Source of the DNA: Siderastrea radians
Taxonomy: Eukaryota > Cnidaria > Anthozoa > Scleractinia > Rhizangiidae
Direction: 5' to 3'
Assembly (NCBI GenBank): GCA_964017195.1
Contig: OZ024892.1
Span: 17,073,371 to 17,137,370, forward strand
DNA: 64,000 nt
Shown: piece after piece, positions 11,828 through 22,370 of the stretch
How positions within the stretch are numbered: the first letter of the stretch is position 1
Layout of the letters: each line of letters begins with the position of its first letter
Made by a program: the position numbers and the translations under genes
The notes under the pieces: generated by a model
Databases searched by the model: none
What the model was told of the DNA's origin: nothing
The model's input: only the letters and a program-made list of their open reading frames with translations

Positions 11828-14295
11828 CGCATTGCTGTTGAATTCAGGATTGTAGTTCGACACGCGGGGAATGTAAAATATACATATAAAATGCAGTTAA
11901 TCTACAGAATTACGTTAACGTTACGCATTCGACGATACTCTTCTCTGCAAGCAGAGGTTTCTTCGCCGTCCTTTGTTTCGGCGGGCGGATGAGTAACCTC
12001 TGCGCAAAACCGTCCGATTTCCTGTCTTGCATGCGCAATATTCGTCACTCTCATCATCACTTCCTGTCTTTAACATTTTGCATGCGCGCTCATACGTCAG
12101 CTTCACCAAAACCTGTCAACTTCATGAAAACGTAACTTTCAGAGGATTACTTTGAGCATCACTTTGCATTCTGGATACCAAATGAAGGTTTAACAATTGC
12201 TGCCTTGTCTTTCCGCTGTTTTTCTGAGCTGGGAGAAGTTTTGGGAAAAAGATTTGTGGAAATCTCTCGCGTAGAACAAATTTGAAAGCGTATCACAGCG
12301 CGTGCACTTTTTGACGACATTCACAGCATGCGTAAGCGTTAAACTGGTTGACAGCCGGTATATTCATCCAAAATCCTGGACGGTGGCAGATCAAAGAATC
12401 GGAAAGAAAGTCAGAAAATCCTATCGCGATCATGTGCACTGGTCAGCATGTATGCAAATTTTTGCATCGACTTGTAACCGCTCGACAGGTAAACAACTGA
12501 AACAACTGCAAGATGGAAAATCTCCCGATGGACGCTTGAAGGAAATTGCTTTTACGACTAATGTAAAGGATCATTTACCAGATTTGACGGGAATATTTTG
12601 TCCACAGCACAAGGAGAGGAAAGATATAAAGAAGCAGCATTGTGACATGTCGGTTGGAGAATGTTCGCCGTTCGGTGAAATTGAAGAACGGTACACGTAC
12701 GTATGAAACGTTCGCACAAAGCAAACACTTTGGACCACTATGAATATCCGTGTACAGGTTAGTATATTTAGCCGATATTACCAACTGAAGGAATTCTATG
12801 CCAGGTCACTCTTGGTCACGCAATTATCAGATGGCGCGATTTTGCGCTTTCTAAGCACGATTTTAAAAACTTTCCTGAATATTCTAAAATCATTTGCCCA
12901 AACAAATCTTAACATAATTCGAAAGTAAAACATCATTAGTCTTTAAAACCTAAGTTTTATGAAATTCCAAGTAAAGGCACATGGTCAAACTCGTCGTTCT
13001 TTTTGACCTATCGATTGATGTAACAAAAAGAAGCCTTAATCTTTTTTTTATTCCCTTGAACACTATGATTAGTCTTAAGCTTATAAAAGCACAAGGCTTG
13101 GACGACCAAGAGTCATACAACAAATTGGTAGTATTACAGCCTTCCCCGGTTCAATAGTTTTGATACGCGAGTCGAGTGAGCTTGAAGGAATTTTTACCCT
13201 TCCTGGTCTCGCAAAATCGAGCTTAGAGCTATGAACGGAGTTTCTCGTTTTTCTCAGGAACAAAGAGTTATTTCAAGGAAAAAACTGCACAGCATTTGTA
13301 TACTTACAAAGGGCTTCCACCATGCAAAAGAAGAGCGAATTTGAATTTTCAAGCTTTGCCGCTCAATGTTTGATTTTTGTACGGATTTGCTCTTAAGTCC
13401 GAAGATGCAAACACCATCTTGAAGTCGATTCTACCACCCGTGAGAGTTATTGTGGCAGAAAAGATTCCAAACTATATGTTCTTGCTCCTTCTGAAGGGGA
13501 TCGAAAGGAATTTGTTTCCTGTGACATGTGCATGTAAGTGTGTACTGGGAACGCAAAGTCAGTCATCCGTTTCCCATTTTTAGTATCCAGTTGAGACACT
13601 TGTTTTCCACCTTTTGGATATGGGATGTGGTGACTATGTTGAGATAAGATAACACAAGATAAAATAATTTATTTAACATCAAGAACACAGGGAGTGGGAG
13701 TGTGTGCATAACATTAGTCCTGCATTTTACCATAAAGTTTTAATGTCCCTGGTGGGTGCACTAACATACCCACCACCATTTAACCTGTACCCATCGTTCC
13801 AGCAGTACCAAGAGATGCATAAATACAGATATGTAAAGAAGCATGTAAGCAGAGGTTTGGAAAAGGTGTTGAGAGTGGCTCTTTAGGACATCACGAACAC
13901 TGACCCAATTACCAAACCACTATCATAAAGGAAACAATCGAAAACCTAAATGAGTCACTTCCAAGTACAACAGAAACCTTTCCGGAGGACAAAGGAGAAT
14001 CATCAAACAGAACAAGTAGCAAATGAGTGGCACTGGTGTGTCCGTATGACCTTCAAAGTACATGTATGCATTGTACTTGTATATGATTTGGATACAAACC
14101 ACAAAGAACGTTCAACGGATCAATGCCATCAGCAAGGTTAAAGAACTGGACAATAAGTCAAGAGCAATTAACCTTTGTTATTCACACTGGTATTTTAATT
14201 GACAGCTTTCCTGGGTCTGTTTTTGCAAGGAATGCAAAAACGTGTACTGCAGCGGTTGTAAATGCGTGTGCGTATTTGCAATAGTAGATTTATTT
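11828..14295. other. Unassigned region with one 134-codon frame
   Basis: The frame 12302-12706 (plus) is the longest. It is basic, contains CPQH and CDMS near its end, and shows no domain I know. CpG-rich short segments around 11.9-12.3 kb could be a promoter of an unseen gene, but nothing supports it. No element ends were found. Confidence 0.3.
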
Positions 14296-14326
14296 ACAGT
14301 CAACGCGCTTCACGCATGAACGCTCA
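14296..14326 (+). repeat. 31 bp inverted repeat, left copy
   Basis: ACAGTCAACGCGCTTCACGC followed by an ATGAACGCTCA tail; matches the reverse complement of 17354-17384 at 29 of 31 positions. The pair brackets the recombinase relic. Confidence 0.7.
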
Positions 14327-14817
14327 ACTTCAAATATTCATCCATTAGTTCATTCTTCGGTTTCTTTCTTCAAAAATTTAGCGATTCTTTGAAACTTGGA
14401 TTCTTTATTCGAAACATTAATTTAGTTATTCGAAATTTTTTTTGTAATTATATAGCTGGTTAGTTATTCCAATATTGTCAGCCCAAGTATTATCCTTTAA
14501 TTTCTGAGAACTGTCCAATTAAGGATTAATTTTTGGTAGTTTCAATAAGGACTTTCAGTTGAAATACACAGGCTGTCCAATTTAAGAAAAATAGGACAGT
14601 TTGTCTGATCCAGTGAAATCCAAGAAAAAACAATAGTCTGAGAAACCAGCCAATCAACACAGAGCATAGCGTCAGTACTGTAAATGGGACGTCTTGTCGC
14701 ATTGGCGGAATTTAGTGAAGATTTGCCAATTTTTTCCATTTCTCATAATCTATTCAGCAATAGTAACGCAAATGAGATATTTCCTACATTGCCAGAAGAG
14801 GGGCTTGCTAACCTTAG

Positions 14818-15939
14818 AACCAAAACCAAAACACCTCAAAGAGTACAAAAACTTGGGTCAAGGTTTTCAACGAGTGGAGAGTGCAGCGTAACGAAGCGAA
14901 ACAGTTAGGAGATATCCCTCACCAAGAGCTAGAAGTAATTCTTTGCCCTTTTTTTGCTGAAATTCGAAAAAAAGACGTAAACGAATACGAACCAGAAAGC
15001 CTGGCGCTCATGCAGTGCTTGTTGGACCGCCATTTGAAAAACTGTGGCCAAAACTACAGTATTTTGCGCAATCGTGAATTTGCAAATTCGAGGCAACAGC
15101 TTGAGGCGAAGGCAAGAGAATTAAGAGTGAGGGGTTACGGAAAACGAAAAAAAGCCTCCCGTGCTTCAAGTGAAGCAGACGAAGAATTCCTCTAGCAGTC
15201 AGGTCAGCTTGGTAAACATTCTGCTCAAGAATTAGTCAATGTAAACTTTAAAAATTTCACTGAACACTTTGGCCTCCGAGGGAGGCAAGAGCACTATTCA
15301 ATGATGGTGGAAGATTTCAACATCATAACCAGGCCTGACAGTGCTGTCAAATACGTAACTTTTAAAGAAGGACCTACCAAAACGAGACAAGGAGGGCTCA
15401 GGATCGGTCACAAGGCTGTACAACCCAAAATGTTCGCGACTGGGGGCGAGAGATGTCCTGTAATGCTTTTCGAAGAAATGCTAGCCAGACGTCTACCAGA
15501 AATGAAGGACAGTGGCCCATTCTACCTGACAACTATTTCAAAACCAAAGAGCCAAGTATTGTTTAGCAAACAGCGAATGGGTGAACACAAAATTGGACAG
15601 CTTATGAAAGACATGGCTGTCAAGTCTGGTTTAACTGCTGCCACTGGTAAGAAAATTACCAACCATTCGAGCAGAAAAAGATGTGAACAAAAACTAAAGA
15701 ATGCTGGTGTCCCAACAGACAAAATCATTGATGTTACTGGACACCGAAATGTCCTCAGCCTAAACTCATACGAAGGGGATGATGAGAATCAGGCAAGAGA
15801 ACTGTCAAATGTAATCAGTGGATGCAAGCAAAAAAGTGATGTTCAAAAACAAACAGCAGCCCCATTCAACAGAGACTACCTCTTCAAGCTAGTACTACCA
15901 GCAACAACTACAGCACTAACAACAACTTCACAGGTATAG
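14818..15939 (+). pseudogene. Crypton-like (DUF3504) tyrosine recombinase relic 1
   Basis: Reading from 14818 gives an N-terminal SAM-like core-binding region (STKTWVKVFNEWR), then an RGRQEH block with the first catalytic arginine, then NHSSRKRC (the HxxR motif), GHRN (second histidine) and LNSYE with the candidate nucleophilic tyrosine. Tyrosine recombinases of this class cut and rejoin DNA through that tyrosine. A TAG at 15193-15195 splits the frame, which then continues in register, and the upstream frame is shifted near 14810. The catalytic half (15196-15939) is therefore uninterrupted but the gene is not functional as read. It is flanked by the 31 bp inverted repeats; whether these are its ends is unknown. 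Confidence 0.75.
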
Positions 15940-16368
15940 GGAATTTCTATGGTGGGTTTCCTGGGTTATCTGGTCCATGAAATATGCCAATGCCATCTTA
16001 CCAAAGCACATGTACAGAGCCTCAACGTTCATGGAAAAGGATCAGAGCATCTGTCCTTTCAGACTCAGATCTTATTGTAATTTTCCCATCCATATGGTAT
16101 GTGTTATTTCTATACACTATATTTTATTCTTCATGGATATTTTCAAAAAAATATTATTGTTGTTAATAAAAACATTCCTTGATTTTGTACACCTTTGAAA
16201 TTTACATTATTCTCTTCCTCATTCTATTGTTATTCTATGTGATTGTGGCATTCCATTTTAAATATTTTAGTAATAAAAGTCTCAGCATTTCAGTCTGCCT
16301 TTCTTCAAGGATAATAGTTTTGCTGACATTGCTGGATTAACCAACTAGCTCCATAATTAATAAGTAAG

Positions 16369-16513
16369 AGGACTACATGCTTGTCCAATTTGGAAATAAT
16401 TGGATTCAAAAAATTCTTCTGACAGCCAAATTGGCCTATGGTCTCGTCCAATTTTGGCTATCCTCGGAATTTTTTTAATCCAATTACTTCCAAATTGGAC
16501 AGCATGTAGTCCT
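16369..16513. repeat. 145 bp palindromic MITE-like element
   Basis: Ends AGGACTACATGC and GCATGTAGTCCT, followed inward by TCCAATTTGGAA-type arms pairing over most of the length around a short centre. A snap-back non-autonomous element; no clear target duplication. Confidence 0.65.
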
Positions 16514-16516
16514 ATT

Positions 16517-17192
16517 ACATATACTAACATCGTAATAATAATTCAAACTTTCCGAACAGGAACTGAAAAGCTAGTTTTTGTACCGCATTAAATAAAATAG
16601 CTCAGTTTTCCGGTATGTCACGCGTGAAATTTTTATTGTTTTCAAGCCCGGCCCAAAGAATGGCGAGAACATAAAGCCGACAAAAATAACCCGTAAAGAG
16701 AAAATCGACAACAGTAATTAGAAAGAAAATCCAAAGGAGTCACTAATTTGAACAAGTTTATTCTTTGGCTGGAGGTTTCGTGGCTTAATCTTAAACCCGC
16801 AGAAAATATAAATAACAACCGCCACAATTTTATACAGGTAATGGTTTTCGCCGCGGTGTACATAGGTTTGCACATGATGGGAACATAAGTTCAGGTTTCC
16901 TAACTCCAAGTGGCAAGAAATTCGCTTGGGGACTTTTACTATCCTGGAAAACCTTTACCTTCTAATGCAGGCAATGAGTTAACCTTTGCCTTCTAATGCA
17001 AGGAAGGAAATCATCAACCTTTTCAATGCTGGATTGGGGTTGTCAGATATTTCACAAAACACGATAGTGACAAAAGGAGCTGTTCATAAAATCGTCCGAC
17101 ACTATTCAGTCTACGTGACGACTCAACCATTTTCTTGTGGAGGAAAAGATCCTTGATAACGGATGGCATCCCTGAAGGACTTGATTAGATTA
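16517..17192. other. Non-coding, unassigned
   Basis: Only short overlapping frames; an imperfect duplication of TTAACCTTTGCCTTCTAATG lies at 16954-17000. Nothing else recognised. Confidence 0.4.
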
Positions 17193-17296
17193 TTCTTTTC
17201 CATTAACGAAATCAATTCTTCCCAAGTGCGCCGTGTTGACGATTTCTGATGTTACGTGTGCACTTTCGAAGAATTGATTTCGTTAATGGAAAAGAA
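17193..17296. repeat. Hairpin with perfect 28 bp arms
   Basis: Arms 17193-17220 and 17269-17296 are exact reverse complements (TTCTTTTCCATTAACGAAAT onward), with a 48-base loop. Probably a small foldback element. Confidence 0.8.
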
Positions 17297-17353
17297 TACG
17301 TTCATCCAATTAAAGAAAGGAATGCACACGTGAAGAATGCAATCTTCATTCCA

Positions 17354-17384
17354 TGATCGTTGATGCGTGAAGCGCGTTGACTGT
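17354..17384 (-). repeat. 31 bp inverted repeat, right copy
   Basis: Inverse of 14296-14326 with two mismatches; lies just upstream of the next transposase relic. Confidence 0.7.
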
Positions 17385-17444
17385 GCTTATAGTAGTGACA
17401 CAGCATCCGATACCGACGCTCAAAGTCAACAGAGGGTGCAGAGA

Positions 17445-18172
17445 GTAAAAGTTAACGAATTTCTGAGTGTTTGTAACACTGGTAACGCTGGTGTATACAA
17501 AAAAGTGAAAAGATGCCAGTTTGCGCAATAGGGAAAGTCGTGCGTCAAAGGCAAAAGAATCTGTTGTGGCAATATTGAATGTAATTGCACCGGGTGATGC
17601 CGAGCCACTTTGGACAGTGCTTAAAGCGTCACAGTTAGTTAAAGCAGCCTTGGGTACCCTGATAGAATCTCCAGAAGAAAAGAAGTATCTCAAGGCGCTT
17701 GCCGAAACGTATTACAATGCTTCAAGCTAGGGTACTCGTCAACAAATTTTATCTGTTTTGGCGGACTTAACTACCTTAGAAAGGCTTCAAGGTTACATAC
17801 CCGATGTCACCAGCTTTCGATTTAAAGAGGCAATAAAGCACAAAATCCAGTATGGTAAGGCGTTCCACTGCCCATGGAAAAGAGTCCAAGACTATGCGTC
17901 AAACCTGAGCAACTGGACCACTTATTGAGTTTTATAACCAGTCCACACAAGATCTTCCGTTTCGGCAGTGCTACCGCCATCTTTCATCCGGGACAGTCCT
18001 ATACAGACAATGATACCACAGCGTATTGTAAAGCAGTACGAGCAATACTGTGACCAAACCGGTTTTAAACCGTTCGGATCACCCCCGATGCCACACATTC
18101 TTGACGCTCGTGGTGCATCAGTGAGAAAGAGTTTGGAAGGACTTGACTGGAGCATTCGTAAGAAATCAAGAT
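17445..18172 (+). pseudogene. Multicopy cnidarian transposase, N-terminal part
   Basis: The frame at 17521-17936 reads ALGTLIESPEEKKYLKAL, then after an in-frame TAG (17728-17730) continues TRQQILSVLADLTTLERLQ. A shifted frame ends with MIPQRIVKQYEQYCDQTGF and ASVRKSLEGLDW (about 18010-18150). I recognise these blocks as the N-terminal half of a protein repeated many times in anthozoan genomes and regarded as transposon-encoded; its biochemistry is not known to me. The reading breaks off after GLDW at about 18150-18172, where sequence linked to the Penelope-like insert begins; the same protein resumes at 20984. Confidence 0.7.
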
Positions 18173-18212
18173 ACTTACTCTTGCAAAATTATTATCATCC
18201 CCGTTAGCGACA

Positions 18213-18256
18213 AACCAATGCATGCATGCATACATACATACATACATACATACATA
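18213..18256. repeat. CATA/CATG microsatellite (left)
   Basis: Run of ATGC and CATA units bordering the left end of the Penelope-like insert; mirrors the run at 20434-20515. Confidence 0.9.
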
Positions 18257-18261
18257 ATGAC

Positions 18262-19632
18262 CTTTCTTACAGATAATAATAAACTTTTCGTGAAGACAAA
18301 TTACATTTCTTGCTAATGTTATTGTAGGTTTGACACTTTTTAGTACTTTCCATTTAATTTTAAAGGGCTTTTTCGCGTCTTTTAGAGTCCATATGTGTTT
18401 TGACAGTTCAGTTTCGTTTCTTTTGCTTGTGTGTCGAAAGGATGCGTTGTGGTTTCTGTAGCGTTCTTTGAAGTTTGTTGGAAGTCCCACGTATGATTCT
18501 GTTGAAGCTTCACTTGTCACCGTTGCTTGGTAGACAACATTTCTTTGGAGGCATTGACCTTCAAGGGGACATCCATTTTTTTTCCTGCAGTTGCACCCAC
18601 CACGTGATTGTTGAGTTGGCGCTGGTGTGACATTTGAAAGGATGCTTTTGTTGTGTGATGTGATTGTAGATTTCATGTTTGGCATGCACGAGCAGCTGAG
18701 CTTTAGCATATGTCTGTTGAAGATCTTGTGTAGCGGGTGGATCTTGGGGAAGCATTTGTCGATAATACACGAAAACGTTCTTCCGAAGCTGGTTTTTAGG
18801 TTTGAATTCCATGGTGGGTTGTACCATGTAATGTTCCGTTTTCGCTTTCTTTTATTTCTCGTTGTTCGCTGTGCTTGTGGGTGGTATGTGAGCTTGTGAT
18901 CATATCCGCTTTCATCAAGTGCTTTTTGGTAGGGAGCGATGGCTGCGTCGAAAACTTCTTTACTGGATGAAATGTTTATTAGCCTTTTGTTAATGTTCAG
19001 CGGGATGTTCTTTAGTAATGCAGGGGGATGGTTACTCTGCTGGTGGACGTACAATAATTTCTTGTTGGGTTTCTTGTACGGTTTATAGCTGCCGCTTGTG
19101 AGGTCGAAGGTCACGTCTAAGAAGTCTACGATCTTTTTGTTTGCGTCGATTGTAATTTTAAGCCCATTTGATTTGAATGCGTTGCCGACTTCTTGTTTTA
19201 TTTTTTCCATTTCTCTCGGGGTGGCTTTACATACTGCGATGCCGTCGTCACGGTAGAGGCCTACTTCAACTTTAAATTTAGGTGCAATGAGGGACAGCAT
19301 GTATGCTCCTATCAGTTCACAAGTTTCTGCTCCATCTTATGAACCCACTGTCACGTCAAACATGTTGTCACTGTCCCTTTATGTCCCTGGGGAGTTTTGG
19401 TGATACAGGAGCGATCTTTTGCATGAATGATGATTTGACGGTCTTCCTGGGTGACAGTAGTCAATTTGGAAACATAATCTAGTGCTTTGATTAAGAGTTC
19501 TTCAGAAATAAATGGGTAGAAGTCGCACACGTCAAAGGTGATGAATGCATGTTGATCTTTGTCTGGTATCGTTTTGAACCACTCTATGACGTTGCCAGTA
19601 CTTCTCCAGAGATTTGCTTTGGTTGTTTGGAT
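18262..19632 (-). pseudogene. Penelope-like reverse transcriptase with GIY-YIG nuclease, broken
   Basis: Reading down from 19632 the minus strand gives AFITFDVCDFYPFISEELL (RT motif A with its aspartate). After a frameshift and a TAA near 19340-19350 comes GLYRDDGIAV (motif C, the catalytic DD) and KPNKKLLYVHQQSNHPP (RT thumb/primer region). Further on are a Cys-rich linker with CNC and CPLEGQC, and the GIY-YIG nuclease (VVYQATVTS, ESYVGLPTNFKERYRNH, ELSKHIW). The RT copies RNA to DNA and the nuclease nicks the target. The copy lacks the RT N-terminus, its 5' end being replaced by an inverted 3' fragment. The frame then runs into the microsatellite and host-transposon sequence. Confidence 0.85.
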
Positions 19633-20111
19633 CCACCCGCTACACAAGATCTTCAACAGACATACGCCAAAGTTCAGCTGCTCGTGCATGCCAAACATGA
19701 AACCTATAATCACATCACACAACAAAAGCATCCTTTCAAATGTCACACCAGCGCCAACTCAACAATCACGTGATGGGTGCAACTGCAGGAAAAAAATGGA
19801 TGTCCCCTTGAAGGTCAATGCCTCCAAACTAATGTGGTCTACCAAGCAACGGTGACAAGTGAAGCTTCAACAGAATCATACGTGGGACTTCCAACAAACT
19901 TCAAAGAACGCTACAGAAACCACAACGCATGGTTTCGACACACAAGCAAAAGAAACGAAACTGAACTGTCAAAACACATATGGACTCTAAAAGACGCGAA
20001 AAAGCCCTTTAAAATTAAATGGAAAATACTAAAAGTGTCAAACCTACAAGAACATTAGCAACAAATGTAATTTATGCCTTCACGAAAAGTCTATTCGTCT
20101 GTAAGAAAGAT
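19629..20111 (+). pseudogene. Inverted 3' fragment of the same Penelope-like element
   Basis: Plus-strand copy of the region matching 18262-18743: CNC and CPLEGQC cysteines, then VVYQATVTS, YVGLPTNFKERYRNHNAWF and ELSKHIWTLKD. It starts exactly at GGATCCACCCGC, where the minus-strand copy meets it, giving arms of about 482 bases separated by about 885 bases. One frameshift lies in the lysine/adenine run near 19790. Confidence 0.85.
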
Positions 20112-20268
20112 CTATGCAGCTTAAGCAAACGAAACGAATTAGCAAGTTCATGCCCCCACAGAAATAGATATGTCCTCAAGAACTTTAAAGTAACGAAACG
20201 TAACGCAACTGCTACCTAGCAACCATATTTTCTACTTTGTAGTTAACCGCCAGCATTCAAATTAACGG

Positions 20269-20355
20269 TCATTCAGGTAAATTGCCTGAAGAGTGTGGTC
20301 ATCTTTTGACCATACGAAACAGAACTGTAGCAATAAATCGATGAAATACTCCTGA
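20269..20355 (+). ncRNA. Type I hammerhead self-cleaving ribozyme
   Basis: Core 20281-20334. Stem I strand ATTGC (20281-20285), conserved CTGAAGA (20286-20292), stem II 20293-20315 with nine pairs (one G-U) and a 5-base loop, conserved GAAA (20316-20319), a short stem III CAG/CTG with two loop bases (20320-20327), then UA (20328-20329) before GCAAT (20330-20334), which pairs with ATTGC. Cleavage would fall between 20329 and 20330. An outer stem I segment TTCAGG (20273-20278) pairs with CCTGAA (20351-20356) across an internal loop. All invariant core bases are present. Minimal type I hammerheads with very short stem III are known from Penelope-like elements, and this one lies 170 bases past the plus-strand GIY-YIG arm. 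Confidence 0.85.
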
Positions 20356-20433
20356 AGCCTGGAACCTTTTTGAATAATTTAGTATCGCTCCTGAAAAGTT
20401 GGGCGCTCTCTGAAAACCGTTCCCCACAAGAAA

Positions 20434-20515
20434 GTTGCATGCATACATACATACATAAATACATACATGCATGCATGTATGCATACATGCATACAGGCAT
20501 ACATGCATACACATA
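20434..20515. repeat. CATA/CATG microsatellite (right)
   Basis: About 80 bases of CATA and GCATGCATG units closing the Penelope-like insert. Open frames rich in Met, Cys, His and Tyr here are artefacts of the repeat. Confidence 0.9.
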
Positions 20516-20522
20516 CTTTATT

Positions 20523-20563
20523 TAAACACGGTAAAGACATGTTTTTACATGTTTGCCGTGTTT
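20523..20563. repeat. Short palindrome
   Basis: TAAACACGGTAAAGACATG and CATGTTTGCCGTGTTTA pair around a few bases; a possible RNA hairpin or small foldback. Confidence 0.6.
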
Positions 20564-20635
20564 ATCGGGTGGCAAACATAACTTAAAGCAGTCAGTGCAC
20601 AGAACTGTTCAGGCTACCGAAGAAATTGGATATAT

Positions 20636-20893
20636 CACGACGCAGCATTGACAGTTTTGCAATAGCAGTTAATGTTGTTGTTGCTGCTTGATTTAAACTG
20701 ATATCTATAGACCAATTACTGAATTGACCAGGTAATCTCATCTGCGCTGCTTAAATGCAGCTTAAATGCAGTCAATGCGCTGCATTGACAGTTTTGCAAT
20801 AGCAGTTAATGTTGTTGTTGCTGCTTGAATTAAACTGATATCTATAGACCAATTGCTGAATTGACCAGGTAATCTCATCTGCGCTGCTTAAAG
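20636..20893. repeat. Two-copy tandem duplication, about 137 bp
   Basis: The block starting GCATTGACAGTTTTGCAATA at 20645 recurs at 20782, including GTTGTTGTTGCTGCTTGA and CAGGTAATCTCATCTGCGCT, with only a few differences. It lies between the Penelope-like insert and the resumed transposase. Confidence 0.85.
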
Positions 20894-20983
20894 TAACCCA
20901 CTAGAAAGCGGCTGAACTACAAGTTATGGTAAAATCCCTCGAGTTAACCCAAAACAGATGGTATTTCTCTCATATATTTATGA

Positions 20984-22370
20984 CAAGTACACGTATCAGA
21001 ATCCTCAAGCACCGCCGATCACTGTAGCAATTATGCTTTGAGCGACAGTAAGGAAGGCTCATTCAGAAGTGCGTGGAACGATCCACATGATGAGTGCTGT
21101 ATGCAGTATGAAAGCCTTAATGATGCTCTTCAACAAATGGAAGGTTGTTTTAAAGGCTGTAGCATGAGCCAAGAAGAGGAGGACGACATGATGTACTCTT
21201 TTCGGGAGGCAGTGTAAAGTATCAACGAATGGAAGGCTCGTCAGTTGCGCAGCACCAGACAAGATGAGGTTAGAACATGCATCCTGGATAGTATAGATGA
21301 GAATTGAGTGCATTTGACTCAACACTGGGCAATGAAATTTCTTCCTGAAAAGTACAAAGAGTCACAACCAGATTGGTTTGCCAAGAGAGGAATATCCTGG
21401 CACATCAGTGTTGTAGCGCAAACGATTCAAGGGCACTTCTATCATCAGACATTCGTTCACATTGTGGAGAACTGCTGTAAGACAGTTTCACAGTTGTGCG
21501 CATCTTATAGCACACATTATCCACACTAAATAAGGAGAATCCGGAACTGACAACCGCTTTTCTGCATCAGGACAATGCAGGTTGTTACCACTGTGCAGAA
21601 ATGTTGGCAAGTTGTGTGCAGATGAAAGCTAAGACTGGCATTGCAGTAGCGAGGGTAGATTTCCTGGTAACTATCTTATAGCATCAAGTCGAGGCTGAGG
21701 GGAATAGGCGCTTATTTTGAAAGTTTAACTAGCTAGAGCGACTGTAGATCGAAAATGAGATACTATGCCATCTCCGTTTGTAAAAATAATTCTAAAAAAG
21801 TCCAGACCTCAACTTTTTCGAAATCCCGGGCAAAGAGAAGCTTAGAAAGAAATGGAGCGCTTTTTTGTCGTCGCGCTGATAAGGAGTCTGAGCCCGTCAA
21901 ATACTTGCATTGTGCTCCCAGGATTCTGAGACCAAACACACCATGAAGACCCTGTCTGGAATTACAAAGCCAGCAAAAGGGATGGTTCCGACAATATTTA
22001 CCATCCACACACGGTCCCAAGAAGTCCAAGTCGACGCAGAAAACGGAGGAGGCTGGGCCCTGCCATTGAGCAAAAAAAAAAATGACACGGTTCAGCGAAA
22101 ACCAAAAGAATTACCTCAAGAGCAAGTTTCAGGTTAGCGAGGAAAGTGGCCTTCAACTTGATCCAGCAAAAAGTTGCCCGAGATATGCGATACGCCCGAA
22201 ATGCAGAGGAAGAAAAACTTTTCAGCATCAAAGAATTCCTGACTGTCCAACAAGTGCAGTCTTTTTTTCAAGACGAGTTTCAAAACAGCTTCACGCGTAA
22301 CGTGAATCAGACCAGGAAGAGCAGGTGGAAGAACATGTCTGTTCAACCGTTCTCGAAGAAGTGTCCTTAA
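20984..22370 (+). pseudogene. Multicopy cnidarian transposase, C-terminal part
   Basis: From 20984 the frame gives QVHVSESSSTADHCSNYALS, then a Cys-containing acidic stretch, FREAV, a stop, INEWKARQLRSTRQDE, another stop near 21306, and WAMKFLPEKYKESQPDWFAK with GISWHI (21322-21410). Downstream, frameshifted, are QDNAGCYHC-like and RVDF-like remnants (21570-21665). Next, at 22085-22300, come FSENQKNYL, ARDMRYAR and FLTVQQVQSFF split over two frames. The order matches the C-terminal half of the protein whose N-terminal half is at 17445-18172. In relatives I recall, WAMKFLP is preceded by Asp, a plausible catalytic residue; here it is His (CAC). The gene is dead by many lesions. Confidence 0.7.

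Larger units (their letters stand above)
18213..20515. mobile_element. Penelope-like retroelement, partially inverted copy
   Basis: A reverse transcriptase/GIY-YIG relic on the minus strand (18262-19632) meets an inverted second copy of its own 3' end on the plus strand (19629-20111), followed by 3' sequence, a hammerhead motif and a CATA/CATG microsatellite. A similar microsatellite bounds the left side. The insert sits between the two halves of an older transposase. Penelope-like elements are known for truncated, inverted or tandem arrangements and terminal hammerhead ribozymes, all of which fit. Outer boundaries are approximate because no target duplication was identified. Confidence 0.75.

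Noticed and set aside
11447..11992. 181-codon open frame
   Set aside because: Lies in the second GGAATTCC array; proline/serine/arginine repeats only.
20273..20514. Met/Cys/His/Tyr-rich frames
   Set aside because: Translation of the CATA/CATG microsatellite.
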